Assembly: GCF_032854445.1 (NCBI RefSeq)
Contig: NC_088307.1
Location: 1,800,001 to 1,864,000 of the forward strand
Direction: 5' to 3'
Origin: Liolophura sinensis
Lineage: Eukaryota; Mollusca; Polyplacophora; Chitonida; Chitonidae
DNA: 64,000 nt
Shown one piece after another: positions 1-11,555 of the stretch (position 1 is its first letter; each line of letters opens with the position of its first letter). The translations under genes and the position numbers were made by a program. The notes under the pieces are model-generated. The model searched no databases and was not told the DNA's origin. It was given only the letters and a program-made list of their open reading frames with translations.

Positions 1-96
1 ATGACCTGGTCTTGAACTCACAGCGACCACATTGGTGAGAGGCTTCTATGTCACTACGCTGCGCTAGTGCGCTGACCGACTGAGCCACCGAGTTCG
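1..96 (-). repeat. SINE, tRNA-like end only
   Basis: The tRNA-like head of the common SINE of this window, cut by the window edge. Read on the minus strand it carries an A-box-like TGGCTCAGTCGG and a B-box-like GAGTTCAAG element. The full copy of the same insertion is at 46806-47062. Confidence 0.85.
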
Positions 97-737
97 TTAT
101 TTCTATCACTCTGAGGAGTATGCTACCACTATCATCGAGGGTCTAGAGGATGGTAACTAAAACATTATAGGGGTGTTCGGTATGGATCAGCGACAGTTTA
201 TTTCCATGCCTTTGTTATGTACACAGGCCCCTTTTTCGAGACGTAGTATTTATCTATCTAATAAAAACATGAAAGGGAAGGTAATCCTGTTTCTAAATTG
301 CCTCTGGCGGAGTTGAATAGACATGTACGTACATATATGCAGCTCTACACACTAAGACTAACACGGCAATTCTGAGCAGCCAAAGCATATTTCATAAATA
401 CATATTTATCTACAATCTACAATTAATGATGTTACTTCTGAAATTTTAAAATATTCTTTCTAACACGCATTTCTGGTCAGTCGGCTGACACCGATCTTTG
501 TGGTAGACTCAGTTGTGGCCAACTCATGTGGATTTGGGATGGGCATGTGACCGCCCCACGTCATCGAGGAGCCCTGTTTTAATCCGACATCTTTCCGGTG
601 GAGGAAATTACAGTGTAAATGTTTATACGCCCATGATGACATAAAACAGCACGTGCTATTTTATTTGACTGTTTGCTAAGAGTCCTCGGTGAGTATTTTA
701 TAATAAGTGGTTTTCTGCGCTATCATTTTCCCTGTCT
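97..737. other. Non-coding, no gene seen
   Basis: AT-rich sequence shared with copy C (47063-47702). Only short chance ORFs; no RNA gene or known repeat recognised. Confidence 0.6.
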
Positions 738-868
738 GGCTTAATGGCATATGGGTGGGTTTCCCCCAGGGTCTGCCCGGTTTCCACCCACCATAATGCT
801 GGCCGCCGTCGTATAAGTGAAATATTCTTGGGTACGGCATAAAACACCAATCAAATAAATAAATAAAA
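738..868 (+). repeat. SINE, 3' part
   Basis: Only the 3' domain of the SINE is present (the CATAATGCTGGCCGCC block, then the AGTGAAATATTCTTG block) followed by a CAATCAAATAAATAAA-type tail. It has a twin at 47703-47835, so it predates the duplication. Confidence 0.85.
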
Positions 869-1517
869 TAAAATAATGGCATATAGTGTACATACTCGTT
901 TCTACCGATATCCCGGTTCAGCTAAATGACACTATGCAGTTAGTATTAGATTTATATGGATGCATACGTGCGTGGTGACAAGTACCGTCCCATGTGACTG
1001 AATAATTGTCCACTTCCTTGATTCGCGTAACCTTGGTGATCACGTGCTTGATACTCACGTGAAGGCTCTTTGTGTGAAAATAAATCAGTATGTGACACAG
1101 GACAGCTAGGCATAGGACGAGGCTACTTTAGATTTTTTCTGAGTGCTCTTCCATTCATCTAACTCCCAAATAAAGCAGGGTCATGGTAACCTCGTGTCAT
1201 CCAACATCTCGACGTGAATTGTCTTCACAGTGATAGGAGAGACAGGAGATCGCCAGTCTATGAAATGACATTCAAATCTCGCGCGGCAGCGTGATGTCAC
1301 CTTATATGAATTTTAGGCGAATAGGGTGCAGTTTTAAATGAATTAAGGAGTCGCGGCTGGCTGGTTCGTTAAAAGTTTTGATCTTGTATCAGTTCATCGC
1401 TACTTTACATGCGAGGTCGAATCCTTGTGAATAAACATGAGTGAATAAAAGATGTCAATTCAAATACAATCAGCTGTCACATAGAAAACAGCAGCCCAAT
1501 GCGGTCGTTTAAGTTTA
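869..1517. other. Non-coding, no gene seen
   Basis: Shared with 47836-48489. No ORF or repeat recognised beyond short chance frames. Confidence 0.55.
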
Positions 1518-1690
1518 AGTCCAGCTCATGCTCATGGTCGTACGTGGAAAGGCATTCGAGCAACCTGCGGATCATCGTGGGTTCCAAAGTGCTTTGAACG
1601 GCTTACTTTCACCACAATGCTGGCCGCCCTCGTATAAGTGAAATATTTTTGAGTACGATGGCGTAAAACACCAATCAAATAAAGAAATAA
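1518..1690 (+). repeat. SINE, internally shortened
   Basis: Starts in the middle of the SINE (CAGCTCATGCT block), keeps the shared 3' domain and ends in an AT-rich tail; twin at 48490-48655. It runs directly into a short TG/TATG tract at about 1693-1733, the locus that is hugely expanded in copy B. Confidence 0.8.
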
Positions 1691-2245
1691 AGTTATATAT
1701 AGTGTATGTATGTGTGTGTGTGTATGTATCCTTGGGGTTTCACTTCATACCATTTTTCACTCATATGACGACGAGGAGCCATTAGGTGTGTGTACATATA
1801 TTGTGCGTATATTGTAGACGCCATGCCTCCAAAGTGTTGCCGTTGCTCTAACTTCTCAGTGCTGAACGCCAAGCGAGGCAGCGGCAAGTACCATTTTTAA
1901 AGTCTTGTTTTTATCCTGTTGTATTTTTTTATTTGTTTATTTATCTTTATTTTTTAAGTAGAAGAATTTTGCCTCTTTGTTCCAAGCAGCATTTTCGACT
2001 AAATCTGCTGAACGAACTTGATTCTGTCTTGTAGGTAGTCTCCAAGTCTTATCTGGGCCTTGGATTTACAGTCCACAAGCTATGCTCAGACAGAATATTT
2101 CTTATAATTTGATGTCATTTTAGACGACTTCAGCTGATTTTTATACACGTGAGTGTAGCCTGTACTGAAATGACTCGCAAGAGTCGTGCATTATATTTGT
2201 ATACTGACAAACCCATTGTCTACCACACAAAACCCAACATTGCCC

Positions 2246-2390
2246 TGCCTAGCTCATGCTGGCTTCCTTTCCGGCCCTACGTGGGAAGGTCTGCCAGCAG
2301 TCGGTCGTGGGTCGTGGGTTTTCTCCAGGCTCTGGCCGGTTTCCTCTTACCATAATGCTGGCCGTTGACTACGGCGCAAAAACACCAAAT
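2246..2390 (+). repeat. SINE, 5'-truncated
   Basis: Begins in the AGCTCATGCTGGCTTCC block, lacks the AGTGAAATATT part and ends in an AAACACCAAATAAAT tail; twins at 49210-49345 and 40348-40462. Confidence 0.75.
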
Positions 2391-2689
2391 AAATATCACT
2401 AAAAGCCATGCACATACATGTAATTTCTAATGGAGTCTGAAACAATACATTTCTACTGACAAGCTCATCGTCTATCACAAAAACGGCATGCACTTGAATA
2501 TACTTGGTAAGGGAGTAAAATAGTATTTTACTGACTTAACAGTTTACATTTTTACGTCCTGCACATCACATGCAATCGTCTACCCTCTACACCCGAGGAT
2601 ATGCTTGGTAATGGACGAAAACAAGCGATTCGTATATCACTGTCCTATATCATAGCAGCACTTAAAGAATGAAATAAAGCGAGAATGGG

Positions 2690-4880
2690 ACATCGATGCC
2701 TGGATAAGTCCTCTAAGCTCTCATGCAAGAGATGAAATAATTCTTTTTAATTCAAATTCTGAACACAATGTTAATAATGCTTTATATAGACTCCCCTGGT
2801 AACTATATTATCCTAAACGTACTAATATATGATGTTCAAGGAACACTATGCAGCCTTTATGGGCCAAATGAAGATAGACCTAGTTTTTATAACGGAATCG
2901 TGGAAAAAATTAATCAGATTGCAAATCCCGCTCTTATTATATATGGGGATTGGAATTTTGTAATGGATCCAAATAAATATACAAAAAAACCTAAAAACCA
3001 ATAATCCTAGAGCTCGAAAAAGACTAATGGATATCTGACGTGCACCATATGCACAAGAGAGAAAATATACCTGGCGAGGTAAAAATCCTTAAAAACAAGC
3101 CAGATTAGATTTTTCCCTGTTACAAATGATATTCTTAATATGTCCACAACAACCGAAATTATTCCAGGATATCGAAGCGACCTCGCGGTTGTTACATTAA
3201 GATGTAAACTTGTTACTGTGACAGATTAAAGGGTAACTGGAAACTATATTGTTCCCCTTCTGAAAGATTTTAAATACATTAACCTAGTAAAATGTTCTAT
3301 AAAGCAAATTATCGACGAATACACTCCTCTGTCATATTGCAGAAAAAATGTCCTAGATATCCATAGATCCTATCTATATATAACATTCAGCGATCAACTT
3401 TTTTTCTGTGAAGTTTTACTCATGAAAATAAGAGGAGAAACCATTAAATACTCATTAATGAAAAACAGAAAAGAAACGTTTACAGAACAGGAAATCGAAC
3501 AAAATATTTTTTTAAAAATTGAAACCGAGATATAGACGAATGTTTCACAGGTTGAAGATACACGATTGAAAAAGTTAACAGCTTTAAAATCAGAGTTTGA
3601 GGGAATAAGACAAAGACAATTAGAAGGCAATAGGATTAGAATGAAATTAAAGTCAATTAAAAGTGGAGAAAAAACATCGAAGCAGTTTTTTTCGTTACAG
3701 AAGAAAAATTATACTGTTATGTGCACGACTGCCGTCAGTTTCTAAATTTAGCTTGCCACTGTTTACATACGCTGAGTTCAGCGCCTGCTGCCTGCCTCTA
3801 CCTTAGAATATTCCAGAATGCGCTCAGTTCGGTGCCTGTTTCTTTACATCAAGTGTTCAGGAATTTTCTTATTCTAGACAATTCCAACAGGCTATATAAG
3901 ACCTATGAAAGCAGGTCAAACGGGGAGAACAGAGAACGGAGAAAGGAGAATTATTGAGAGCTTGGATGCTTTTGCTGTGTATTACTTTAGTAGGCCATTT
4001 GTGCTGAATTTTGGTGTCTTTATAGCCTCTGGCTTTGTTATATCCTATCTCCACCGAGCACTTGTTCAGTCTGAACTTGTGTTTAATTTGTGCTCTTGTA
4101 TACACAGTGCCTATTAGTACACGGACCCTATCTGTGGAATTTTGTGTATATTTCGTCATACACTCAGTTATACTGTGGATTTTCCCTCTTGTGAATTTGC
4201 CTCTGAGCATTTATGCCTGTGTGGTATATATATTGTGGAATATATGCGTCCGTTTGGACTGGACACCGTAAGTACTTTAGTATTTGTATAGATACTGCTA
4301 CCCTTTCTTGTTAAACTTAAGTACTTTAGTATTTGTATAAGTCTTATTATCTGTTCTTGTTAAGCTAATAAATTGTTGTAAAATAAAATCTGCTGGTTTT
4401 GGTTACTTTTTTGTGCGGCTAAACTGTCGTGTATTTCGAACAAGCCATCTCTTTATAATACAGACAGTTTGGGTCGTAACAATACTAATAAACTTCTATC
4501 AAAATTGACACTAGACGATGGAAATGAAATATATAAAACATCTTAGATCCTAGAAGAAGAAAAACTTTACTATGCAAAACTATATAAAAGGGCTGAATAT
4601 AAAGAGCACTTACAGGAACTAAACAAATTACAACTTGGGAGACTGTCAGACATTTGTCAGACAGAGGACAAATAACTATGGAAGAAGACTGAATGTTTGA
4701 AGAGTATGAAAAACGACAAAAGTCCTGGAAATGATAGATTTCATGTAGAATTTTGTAAAATGTTTTGGAAAGAGATAGGATACTTTGTTTTTCGATCGGC
4801 CAGCGAAGGTTTTACTGAAGGGTTAGCAGAGGTTGTAGGCAAGGGGGCCCTATCTCTTCATGTCTATTTTTACTATGTGA
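2690..4880 (+). mobile_element. L1-like LINE relic, copy A
   Basis: Broken plus-strand open frames read as parts of a LINE ORF2. Near 2768-3004 is an endonuclease-like stretch with LYGPNED and a GDWNFVMDP motif, and near 4697-4880 an RT-like start with a KSPGNDRFHVEF motif. The frames between carry K/E-rich linker sequence typical of L1-type ORF2 and have stops and shifts. The relic is interrupted by the solo LTR at 3715-4481 and ends at the SINE at 4905. It is dead. Copies B and C carry the same relic, so the LINE inserted before the duplication. Confidence 0.75.
3715..4481 (+). mobile_element. Solo LTR of an LTR retrotransposon
   Basis: A 767-bp insertion absent from the matching site in copies B and C. 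It begins TGTTAT and ends GTAACA and is flanked by the direct repeat ATAC (3711-3714 and 4482-4485), the expected 4-bp target duplication. It has a TATA-like TATATAA at 3893-3899 and a polyadenylation signal AATAAA at 4367-4372, in the order of an LTR on the plus strand. A roughly 50-bp segment with ACTTTAGTATTTGTATA is tandemly repeated near 4272 and 4323. No gag, pol or primer-binding site is present, so it is a solo LTR, left by recombination. Ty3-like or BEL-like; I cannot tell which. Confidence 0.85.
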
Positions 4881-4904
4881 CGAAATACTTGGTTGTATTT
4901 ATTG

Positions 4905-5166
4905 GTTTCTTTATTTCACTCATGTTTTACGTTATACTCAAGAATATTTTACTTAAACGACGGCGGCCAGCATTATGGTGGGAGGAAACCGGGTGCTGCC
5001 CAGGGGAAACACACGACCATCCGCAGGTTGCTGTCAAATCTTTTCACGTACTGCCGGAGAGAAAGCCAGCATGAGCAGGATTTTAACTCACAGCGACGGC
5101 AATGCCTAGAGGCTCCTGGCTCATTGCGCTGCGCTATCGCGCTTAGAAACTGAGCCACGGAGGCAC
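4905..5166 (-). repeat. SINE, full length
   Basis: Complete element on the minus strand: tRNA-like head at the right end, conserved body, AT tail at the left. Twins at 42750 (copy B) and 51300 (copy C) show that it predates all three copies. Confidence 0.9.
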
Positions 5167-6389
5167 CTTGGTTATATGATATGGGAGTTATTTTACGCCA
5201 TAAAACGCACGACAGCATAGCTGTATATCATCGTCCGACCGTTTCGGGAAATCATGGTTAGTGGAGCGGAAGCATCAGGTGAAATGCTATAAACCCAGTC
5301 TGGTTCCCGTTTAACTCCGTGTTAAAGAATTGGATTAACATCTTTTTCTAAACAAAAAAACGGTATTATCATTCAAAGGCTTCTAGCGACAAAATTATCA
5401 ATCAGCTCAAATTCGTTCACATAACACTGAAAAAGCATTTCTTGGGCTACAATTTGGTGCAAGTTTCACATTTCTAGCTCCCATAGTTCGCGAATTACAG
5501 GTCATTGAAATTACGTAACTAAATTTAGATTTTTTTGACTATGTCTCAAAAAGTTACAAGGATATGCAAAAAATAAAAGCAGATTCCTAATCAGCGGCTC
5601 AAAATACACCAAAATACGTTACACAAAATTAAAAGTTTTAAAACTTTTTGTGACGTCACAACTTCGACCAATGGCAAGCTTTCAAAGTGTTTACCGGATG
5701 TCAACGATGTTTTTTTGTAAATTTTAGTAACTACCAACGGTCTACTTGCATATCAAATTTCAAAACAATCGGTGCAGTGATTCTTAAGAAGAAGAGTTTT
5801 AAAAGTTTCAAACAAAATCCAATATAGCGGCCAAACCGCGAGACCTAGAAATAAATTTTAAAGAGTACCCCTGGAAAATATCTGACAGATAATATGTGAC
5901 AAAATTGTGCTGGCTATGTGCAAACGAGTGCACGCGATACACTATATGTACAATGTTTAGTTACTAAAATTGAAAGGTTTGAGGTATCCACTGATTTAAG
6001 GACAGGGCTTCAGGAGTTGGAAGAAAGTTTTGTTCTAGACAGACGTCTAGACGTCTTTCCCTTTAGGGTCAAGGGCTATTGAGGAATTAAAATAAAACAG
6101 TCGACATTGTTTGGCAATGTGCTTCTCCTCGTCACACAAAACTGGTGAAATTAGTTCACTGCAAATATTTCACTCTCTACAAAAACAGCACAAAGAATTC
6201 CAGGTCTCATGTCACAAGCACGAGGTCCCAAAAAGAGTTCGATTCAAAACTCAGAATTACCAAAATTGGAAGCAATTAGAATGTGGTTGGCGGTCTATTC
6301 CCTAAGGCTCCCATTTTTAGAGACCTCAAAATGTTGTTGAATTTAGCAGAGGCTAAACTTTGGTCCCGGATTTCCATCACCCGGATGGG
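5167..6389. other. Non-coding region downstream of the TLR
   Basis: Shared by all three duplicated copies (about 43000-43800 and 51564-52791). It probably includes the 3' untranslated region of the minus-strand TLR. No clear polyadenylation signal was found close to the stop codon. No gene seen. Confidence 0.55.
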
Positions 6390-9098
6390 TTAGTTAGCCT
6401 TAATGGCCGAAGCAAGTCTCTCCCAGAAGAGCGCCTCGCCGTACCTGTTGTTCGTCATCTCCATGTACGTCTGGTTGTGGATGACGTCTACAATATCAGC
6501 GGAAAGTTGACTGGTCGGTATTTTCTCTGTCAGAACCATCACCAGTACGTCTCTGCCGCTATGAATCCCCTCCATCCAAGCCATGTTCATCTCGTACACA
6601 CACCATTTGCTTTTTAGGAACTTTCGAGAGAGGAAGATCACGGTTTTCCTGCTGTTCTGTATGGCGTGTAGAATGTTGTCAGTAACATAGAGTCCAGGTA
6701 GGAAATCTCTCTTGTCTATACAGAGTTTTAAGCCAGCGTCCCTTTCCAGACGGGGAATAACCTGTTCACGGATGAAGGTTCTATCCGAGTCTTCATAAGA
6801 CACAAAAGCGTCGTAACCAAAGGGATTCTGGTCGACGGTGTCCAGTCTTTGGTAACCCGTTCTCTTTCGCCAGTTAGTCGCCATGTAGAACAGGTATCGG
6901 AGTTTCCAGCGATGTCGGCGGACAATTCCAACCAATAGCACTATCAGGAACAAAGCCACACCTGCGCATAATCCACCAATTAGAACAGTGTAAGATCGAC
7001 AGTGCCGCTGAAGATGATTCAGAATGGATGTGCTGCCTGACAAAGATAACACTGTGCCATTTTCCAACGTACAGGAAGTGGAGTTTAAATTGCGGATGTA
7101 AACTTTGGTTTGTGTTAACCACTCGATGAAATACTCCGTGTCACAGATGCACTGAAGTTGGTTCCCCTGGATGTCAACTTGGATGGGGGTGAATTGCTGG
7201 ATAGTATCAAGATCTCTACATAATGACAGAGGGAGAGCTTTTAGTTTGTTGTTGGATAAATCTAGATTCCTAAGTTTGACTAGACCGGAAATGTTCGATC
7301 TCCAGTTCGAAAGGTAATTTCCGGACAAGTTCAGATAAGTGAGGTTTGTTAGTCTTGAGAACAAGTTGCGCCCAACCGTTTCAAGTTGATTGTGGTTCAT
7401 GTCCAGGAGATTTAGTTTAGTGAGATTATGAAACGTGATCTCTCTGAAGTCTCTTCCGAGTCTGTTGTTTCCGATGAGCAATGTTTCCAGATTTGTCGCA
7501 TAGGCAAAAAACGTCTCTGAAACTTTGTAGCAATTATTGCCCGTTAGATCAAGATGACGAAGTGTCTCTGACCCTTTGACGGGACCTATCCATTTCTCCA
7601 AAAGGTTATTAGCGGCATTCAAATGGCTGAGGCTTGAACTGGTAAATTCCAAATACGGGATGGCGAAACGCAGTTTGTACGTATCACTGATGTTTACCAG
7701 CCATAAATTTGGAGGAAGAATTATGCCGAAGTCCACGTGATTTTCTGTTGCGTTTTTGTTTTTCGAAGTGTTGGGGCGAATTTTACGCAATTCTGCCGAT
7801 GTTTCGCTAAAATGAATTTTACGATCTACCTTGGGTGTTCTACCGAACGCTGGTACTTCCTGGTAACTGGCATCGATTTCAGTGATACTTTTCAACCGTA
7901 AAAGGTGACGCATCTGCCTCGTGTTTGTCTGTAAATTGTTCCATGACGCGCGGAGCACTTTGATTGATAACGGCAAAAGCTGAATTACACCTTCCTCCAG
8001 TTGGCCAATGGTGTTGTTGTCTAAGTGCAATTCCTCAAGGTTCGTGTTCGTGATGTACTGTACGTCCTCCTTCGTAACAACAGTCAAATATGGATGTGCA
8101 TGAACCCGTCGCATCACGATTTTCCGGATTGTAGAGTTCTGGAGACCATACGAGCTCATCCTCACCCCTTTAATCTCCAGGTTCTTATTGTAGCTGTAGT
8201 CAATAGTGTCGATGTTTGGCAAATATGTGAAAGCCTCTTTGTGGATCCACCTCAGATCACAGTGGCTAAGAAATAAATTCTTCAAAGGAACATCACAGAA
8301 GTTGATGAACGTATCTTTAGATATGGATGTAAAGGAAGGTGTCCAAGAAAGGTCTAATGTTTGAAGTGATGTCATTTTGCGAACGCCTTCTCCAAATGTC
8401 TTGTTCGACAATCCATTGATTACAAGCGTCTCCAGTGAGGAGAGTTTACCCAAGGCAACATCCGGGTATTGAATCTCGGGGTCATCAACGTATAAGTTAG
8501 ACTTTAAGCTTAACAAAACAAGACCCTTAAGAGAGTCGAATACGTCCTCAGGAAACGTTTTGTAGGACATCTTGAAGGGATTTCCGTCCAGACGCAGTGT
8601 TCTCAGTTGATGTAATCCGTCAAACGCTCCTGACCCCAAATAGGATAGGTTGTTGTATGAGATGTCCAGTGATTGTAGATAGTGGTAGCTCATAAAAACA
8701 CCATTTGGAAGAGTTTCAATCTTATTATAGCTGAGAAGTAACTCGGTGACATTCTGGGGGATGTTTTTAGGTACAAATGTTAGATTTCTGTGCGAACAGT
8801 CTATAATGACATCATCACCTAATGATACAGCACAAGGGCATGGAAAGGTACCAGTCAAATTGCACAGTGGATTTAGTGTCATGCTTACATACTTGGTGCC
8901 GATACTTTTGGTTTTCCTGAACTCATTCCAGTTTTTGCCATCGTTGTGGAGATCTGTGGTTTTTCTCGGACTCCGCGCATAACTCACTGGTAGGTTGCCC
9001 GAGTGGCTGGCTAAAACGTTTATTGTTGCTAAGACGCTAACTACGAGCGCGAAGATCGACGTAGCTGCCAGTGATGTAAATTGTGTCTTCGCATACAT
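6390..9098 (-). CDS. Toll-like receptor, copy A
   Basis: An intact 902-residue type I membrane receptor that should sense microbial or endogenous ligands outside the cell and signal through MyD88-type adaptors. I chose the ATG at 9096-9098 because it opens directly into a signal peptide (about residues 1-31); the frame runs a little further upstream but only from a GTG. Next come an LRR N-terminal cysteine cluster (about 79-95), many LRRs with LxxLxLxxN patterns, a single LRR C-terminal cysteine cluster (about 640-702), a membrane helix (about 703-726) and a TIR domain (about 762-902). The TIR has box 1 YDAFVSY, box 2 RDFLPG with the BB-loop proline, and box 3 FWERL. The coding part has no intron; a splice acceptor lies just upstream. 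Its closest relative here is the TLR at 52792-55506. The subtype and ligand are unknown. Confidence 0.95.
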   Translation of the reverse strand: MYAKTQFTSLAATSIFALVVSVLATINVLASHSGNLPVSYARSPRKTTDLHNDGKNWNEFRKTKSIGTKYVSMTLNPLCNLTGTFPCPCAVSLGDDVIIDCSHRNLTFVPKNIPQNVTELLLSYNKIETLPNGVFMSYHYLQSLDISYNNLSYLGSGAFDGLHQLRTLRLDGNPFKMSYKTFPEDVFDSLKGLVLLSLKSNLYVDDPEIQYPDVALGKLSSLETLVINGLSNKTFGEGVRKMTSLQTLDLSWTPSFTSISKDTFINFCDVPLKNLFLSHCDLRWIHKEAFTYLPNIDTIDYSYNKNLEIKGVRMSSYGLQNSTIRKIVMRRVHAHPYLTVVTKEDVQYITNTNLEELHLDNNTIGQLEEGVIQLLPLSIKVLRASWNNLQTNTRQMRHLLRLKSITEIDASYQEVPAFGRTPKVDRKIHFSETSAELRKIRPNTSKNKNATENHVDFGIILPPNLWLVNISDTYKLRFAIPYLEFTSSSLSHLNAANNLLEKWIGPVKGSETLRHLDLTGNNCYKVSETFFAYATNLETLLIGNNRLGRDFREITFHNLTKLNLLDMNHNQLETVGRNLFSRLTNLTYLNLSGNYLSNWRSNISGLVKLRNLDLSNNKLKALPLSLCRDLDTIQQFTPIQVDIQGNQLQCICDTEYFIEWLTQTKVYIRNLNSTSCTLENGTVLSLSGSTSILNHLQRHCRSYTVLIGGLCAGVALFLIVLLVGIVRRHRWKLRYLFYMATNWRKRTGYQRLDTVDQNPFGYDAFVSYEDSDRTFIREQVIPRLERDAGLKLCIDKRDFLPGLYVTDNILHAIQNSRKTVIFLSRKFLKSKWCVYEMNMAWMEGIHSGRDVLVMVLTEKIPTSQLSADIVDVIHNQTYMEMTNNRYGEALFWERLASAIKAN

Positions 9099-9146
9099 CC
9101 TTATCTCATCAAGAGACAGAGGAAAACACACTTTATCTTAGCTTTG

Positions 9147-9180
9147 CCTGAAAACAAACAAAAGAAATAAATTATAAACA
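9147..9180 (-). other. Probable 3' splice site in the TLR 5' UTR
   Basis: On the minus strand a pyrimidine-rich tract ending TTGTTTTCAG lies about 50 bases before the TLR start codon, with the AG at 9148-9149. This suggests that the coding exon is preceded by a 5' UTR intron. The same site is kept in copy C. The donor and first exon were not found. Confidence 0.6.
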
Positions 9181-10576
9181 CAACTGAACTAAACTTTAAC
9201 TTCATTTAATGCTTAATGCCTAGAAACAGACTTGAAACCATAGGCATGATTTCGTCTCACAACGTCGTTATGACTGTGTGTGACTGGGTCGATCTAGCTG
9301 CAGTATATTTAGTACAGTTAAGGCATGGTTTGCAGGGAGGTGAAAATGAACCGTTGACATTTTGAGGGCCTTAAGTTCGAAATAGACATTCGTATACCAG
9401 CCGTCAAGCAATAAGGCCGCTCTCTTGGCGGATGGATTGCTTTAGTATGTGGTCGAACCCGGGGCTAGAGGATGTATACTTATCTTGTTGAATTAAATCG
9501 CCACGTTGGATACATGAACAGTCACAATCAAAGCGCAACTGACATACATATTTTATTATCAACAACTTATATTCTAGCATGGTTCACCGTGTGGATCTAT
9601 GCATGGAAACAGACATTAATATACCAGCCGTTAACCAATGACGTTCCGGGTGAATGATAAGAAAACAAAAACAGGCAAAAGCTACTGTGTTGCGTTCAGT
9701 AGGTAAACGCTCTTACATAGTAAAGACTTCTAAAGGAAGAAGGTTCTTTTAAAATTATGTTTAAGAATTGTCCTTTGCAGCTGAATTCGTCTTGAAAGTC
9801 TAGTGTGGTTGTACAGATTGACCTGCAAATCACTTTCTTTAAAGCTTAAGAAAGGAGAGCGGGGTGTAGTGTGTACATGTAACATGTTACTGTACATACA
9901 CGTATTACGTGTAACGCATTGTATTATAGGACATTGTCTGAGCTGAGTGACAGTAAACCGACATCCTACATCAGTCAACTCTTCTGTGTTACCTCTATGT
10001 GATGAGTAAACACATGGTAACGCGACAATATACACAGCTTGGACTTTGGACTTCTTACACCTTCCCCTTTCTTATCTCCACCCTCTCCCGTTTCCATCTT
10101 GTTACGAGGGAATATGACGTATGGAAGTCGATGGAACAATCCAAACAATCCGAATAGATTATCAATATAAAAGACGCACAGCATAGGGAGAAAACTGGAG
10201 CGACAGCAGTGTGCTGGCAACGGGTCACAACTGAAAGACATGTAAAATATCATTGAAAACTAATGACCGCTTCTCTCTTGTGTGTTACCGGCTTTATTTC
10301 TTATTTGTATAATTTCTTACATACCTTTGTCTTCGGAAGTTGGTTTTAAAACGTTGTTGTGGAAATGAATCTTGCCATTATCGACTTGGAACGCCCTTTA
10401 CGGACTACGAATGGTATAGGAATGTCGGACTTGACGCTTATATTTATATATATATAGCCTTTTGTCAATATACGTAAGAGTTAGATTTGTTATTTCTGTA
10501 AATGGTTAAATAGTAGCAAATTACACTCTCCCTAGCACAAAATCTTAAGCAGAATTGGGTTAAAAAAAGGCTGATA
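9181..10576. other. Upstream region of TLR copy A, no gene seen
   Basis: Contains the presumed 5' UTR intron and perhaps the promoter. Blocks at about 9240-9440 and 9870-10180 match copy C at 55750-55960 and 57010-57340; the parts between differ. No convincing ORF. Confidence 0.5.
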
Positions 10577-10840
10577 TTGGATTTGATTTGATTGGTGTTC
10601 TATACGCGGTACTGAAGAATATTTCACTTATACGACCGCGGCCACCAATATGTTGGAAGAAAGTGGACAGAGCCCGGGGGAAACCCACGACCATACGCAG
10701 GTTGCTGGTAGACCTTCCCACATACGGAAAGAGAGGAAACCAGCATGAGCTGGACTTGAACTCACAGCGACCGCATTGGTGAGAGGCTCCCGGGTCATTA
10801 CGCTGCGCTAGCGAGCTAACCAACTGAACCACGAAGACCC
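10577..10840 (-). repeat. SINE, full length, only in copy A
   Basis: Complete minus-strand SINE with tRNA-like head at the right end. The matching place in copy C (near 57490) lacks it, so it inserted after the duplication or was lost from copy C. Confidence 0.85.
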
Positions 10841-10924
10841 CACATGTATTAGTACATGTATAAGCATTATTAACATTGTATTCAGACTCTAAATTAAAAA
10901 GAGGCCCCCGCTGATATTGGAAGT

Positions 10925-11205
10925 CTTACCTTGCAAATAGTCCGTGTTGATGTATACCTTGCAGATAGTCTGTGCAGATGTATACCTTGCAGATAGTCTG
11001 TTCTGATGTATAGCTTGCAGATAGTCCGTGCTGGTGTATACCTTGCAGAAAGTCTGTGTTGATGTATACCTTGAAGATAGTCTGTGTTCGTGTATACCTT
11101 GCAAATATTCCGTCCTGATGTATAGCTTGCAGAGAGTCTGTGTTAATGTATACCTTGCAGATAGTCCGAGCTGGTGTATACCTTATAGATAGTCCGTACT
11201 GACAT
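10925..11205. repeat. 28-bp minisatellite, about 10 units
   Basis: Tandem units of 28 bp built on TGATGTATACCTTGCAGATA with scattered substitutions. Because 28 is not a multiple of three, the ORFs over it repeat every 84 bases and are not genes. The partner array at 58135-58640 is longer. Confidence 0.9.
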
Positions 11206-11555
11206 ATAAGTATGTCGCCCTCTTATAGCAGTTGAACATGAGAACTTTGGACAGCACTTTCTGTCCCTGCTTACCCATGGACTTCTGTGTACAAACTAAA
11301 CTAGACAACACAGCTGTAAATACTATACACATCATACTTCCGGCTTCATTCGAGTCTCTTGTTTTGTTCCGGGAAATGGTTTGACTAATGTCCGCCATCC
11401 CCCCTCCCCCACCCAGCCTTGCTCATGTTACAGGACAGAGGGGTTTCAGATTACGGTATTTACTCAAATAATTATATAATAATGTACAGACCATTATTTT
11501 TGCTTTCAGCCTAGATAATATATGGTCTCTCACGAGATTTTAAATTACCACGTGC

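Larger units (their letters stand above)
1..11555. repeat. Segmental duplication, copy A (left part)
   Basis: This stretch matches 46968-59005 nearly base for base over long runs, starting with the tRNA-like end of a SINE at base 1 and ending where the two copies part after a shared run near 11555 and 59005. It holds a TLR gene, an L1-like LINE relic, several SINEs and a 28-bp minisatellite. It differs from copy C by a solo LTR at 3715-4481, an extra SINE at 10577-10840 and by tandem-repeat copy numbers. The match probably continues left of the window. Confidence 0.9.

Noticed and set aside
4893-5218. Many 60-120 codon ORFs over the SINEs (for example here and at 10560-10832, 38913-39135 and 51257-51555)
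   Set aside because: They translate the repeat in both directions, recur at every copy and carry no protein features.
9099-9131. Longer N-terminus for the TLR in copy A
   Set aside because: The extension starts with GTG, adds 11 residues before the signal peptide and has no equivalent ATG in copy C.
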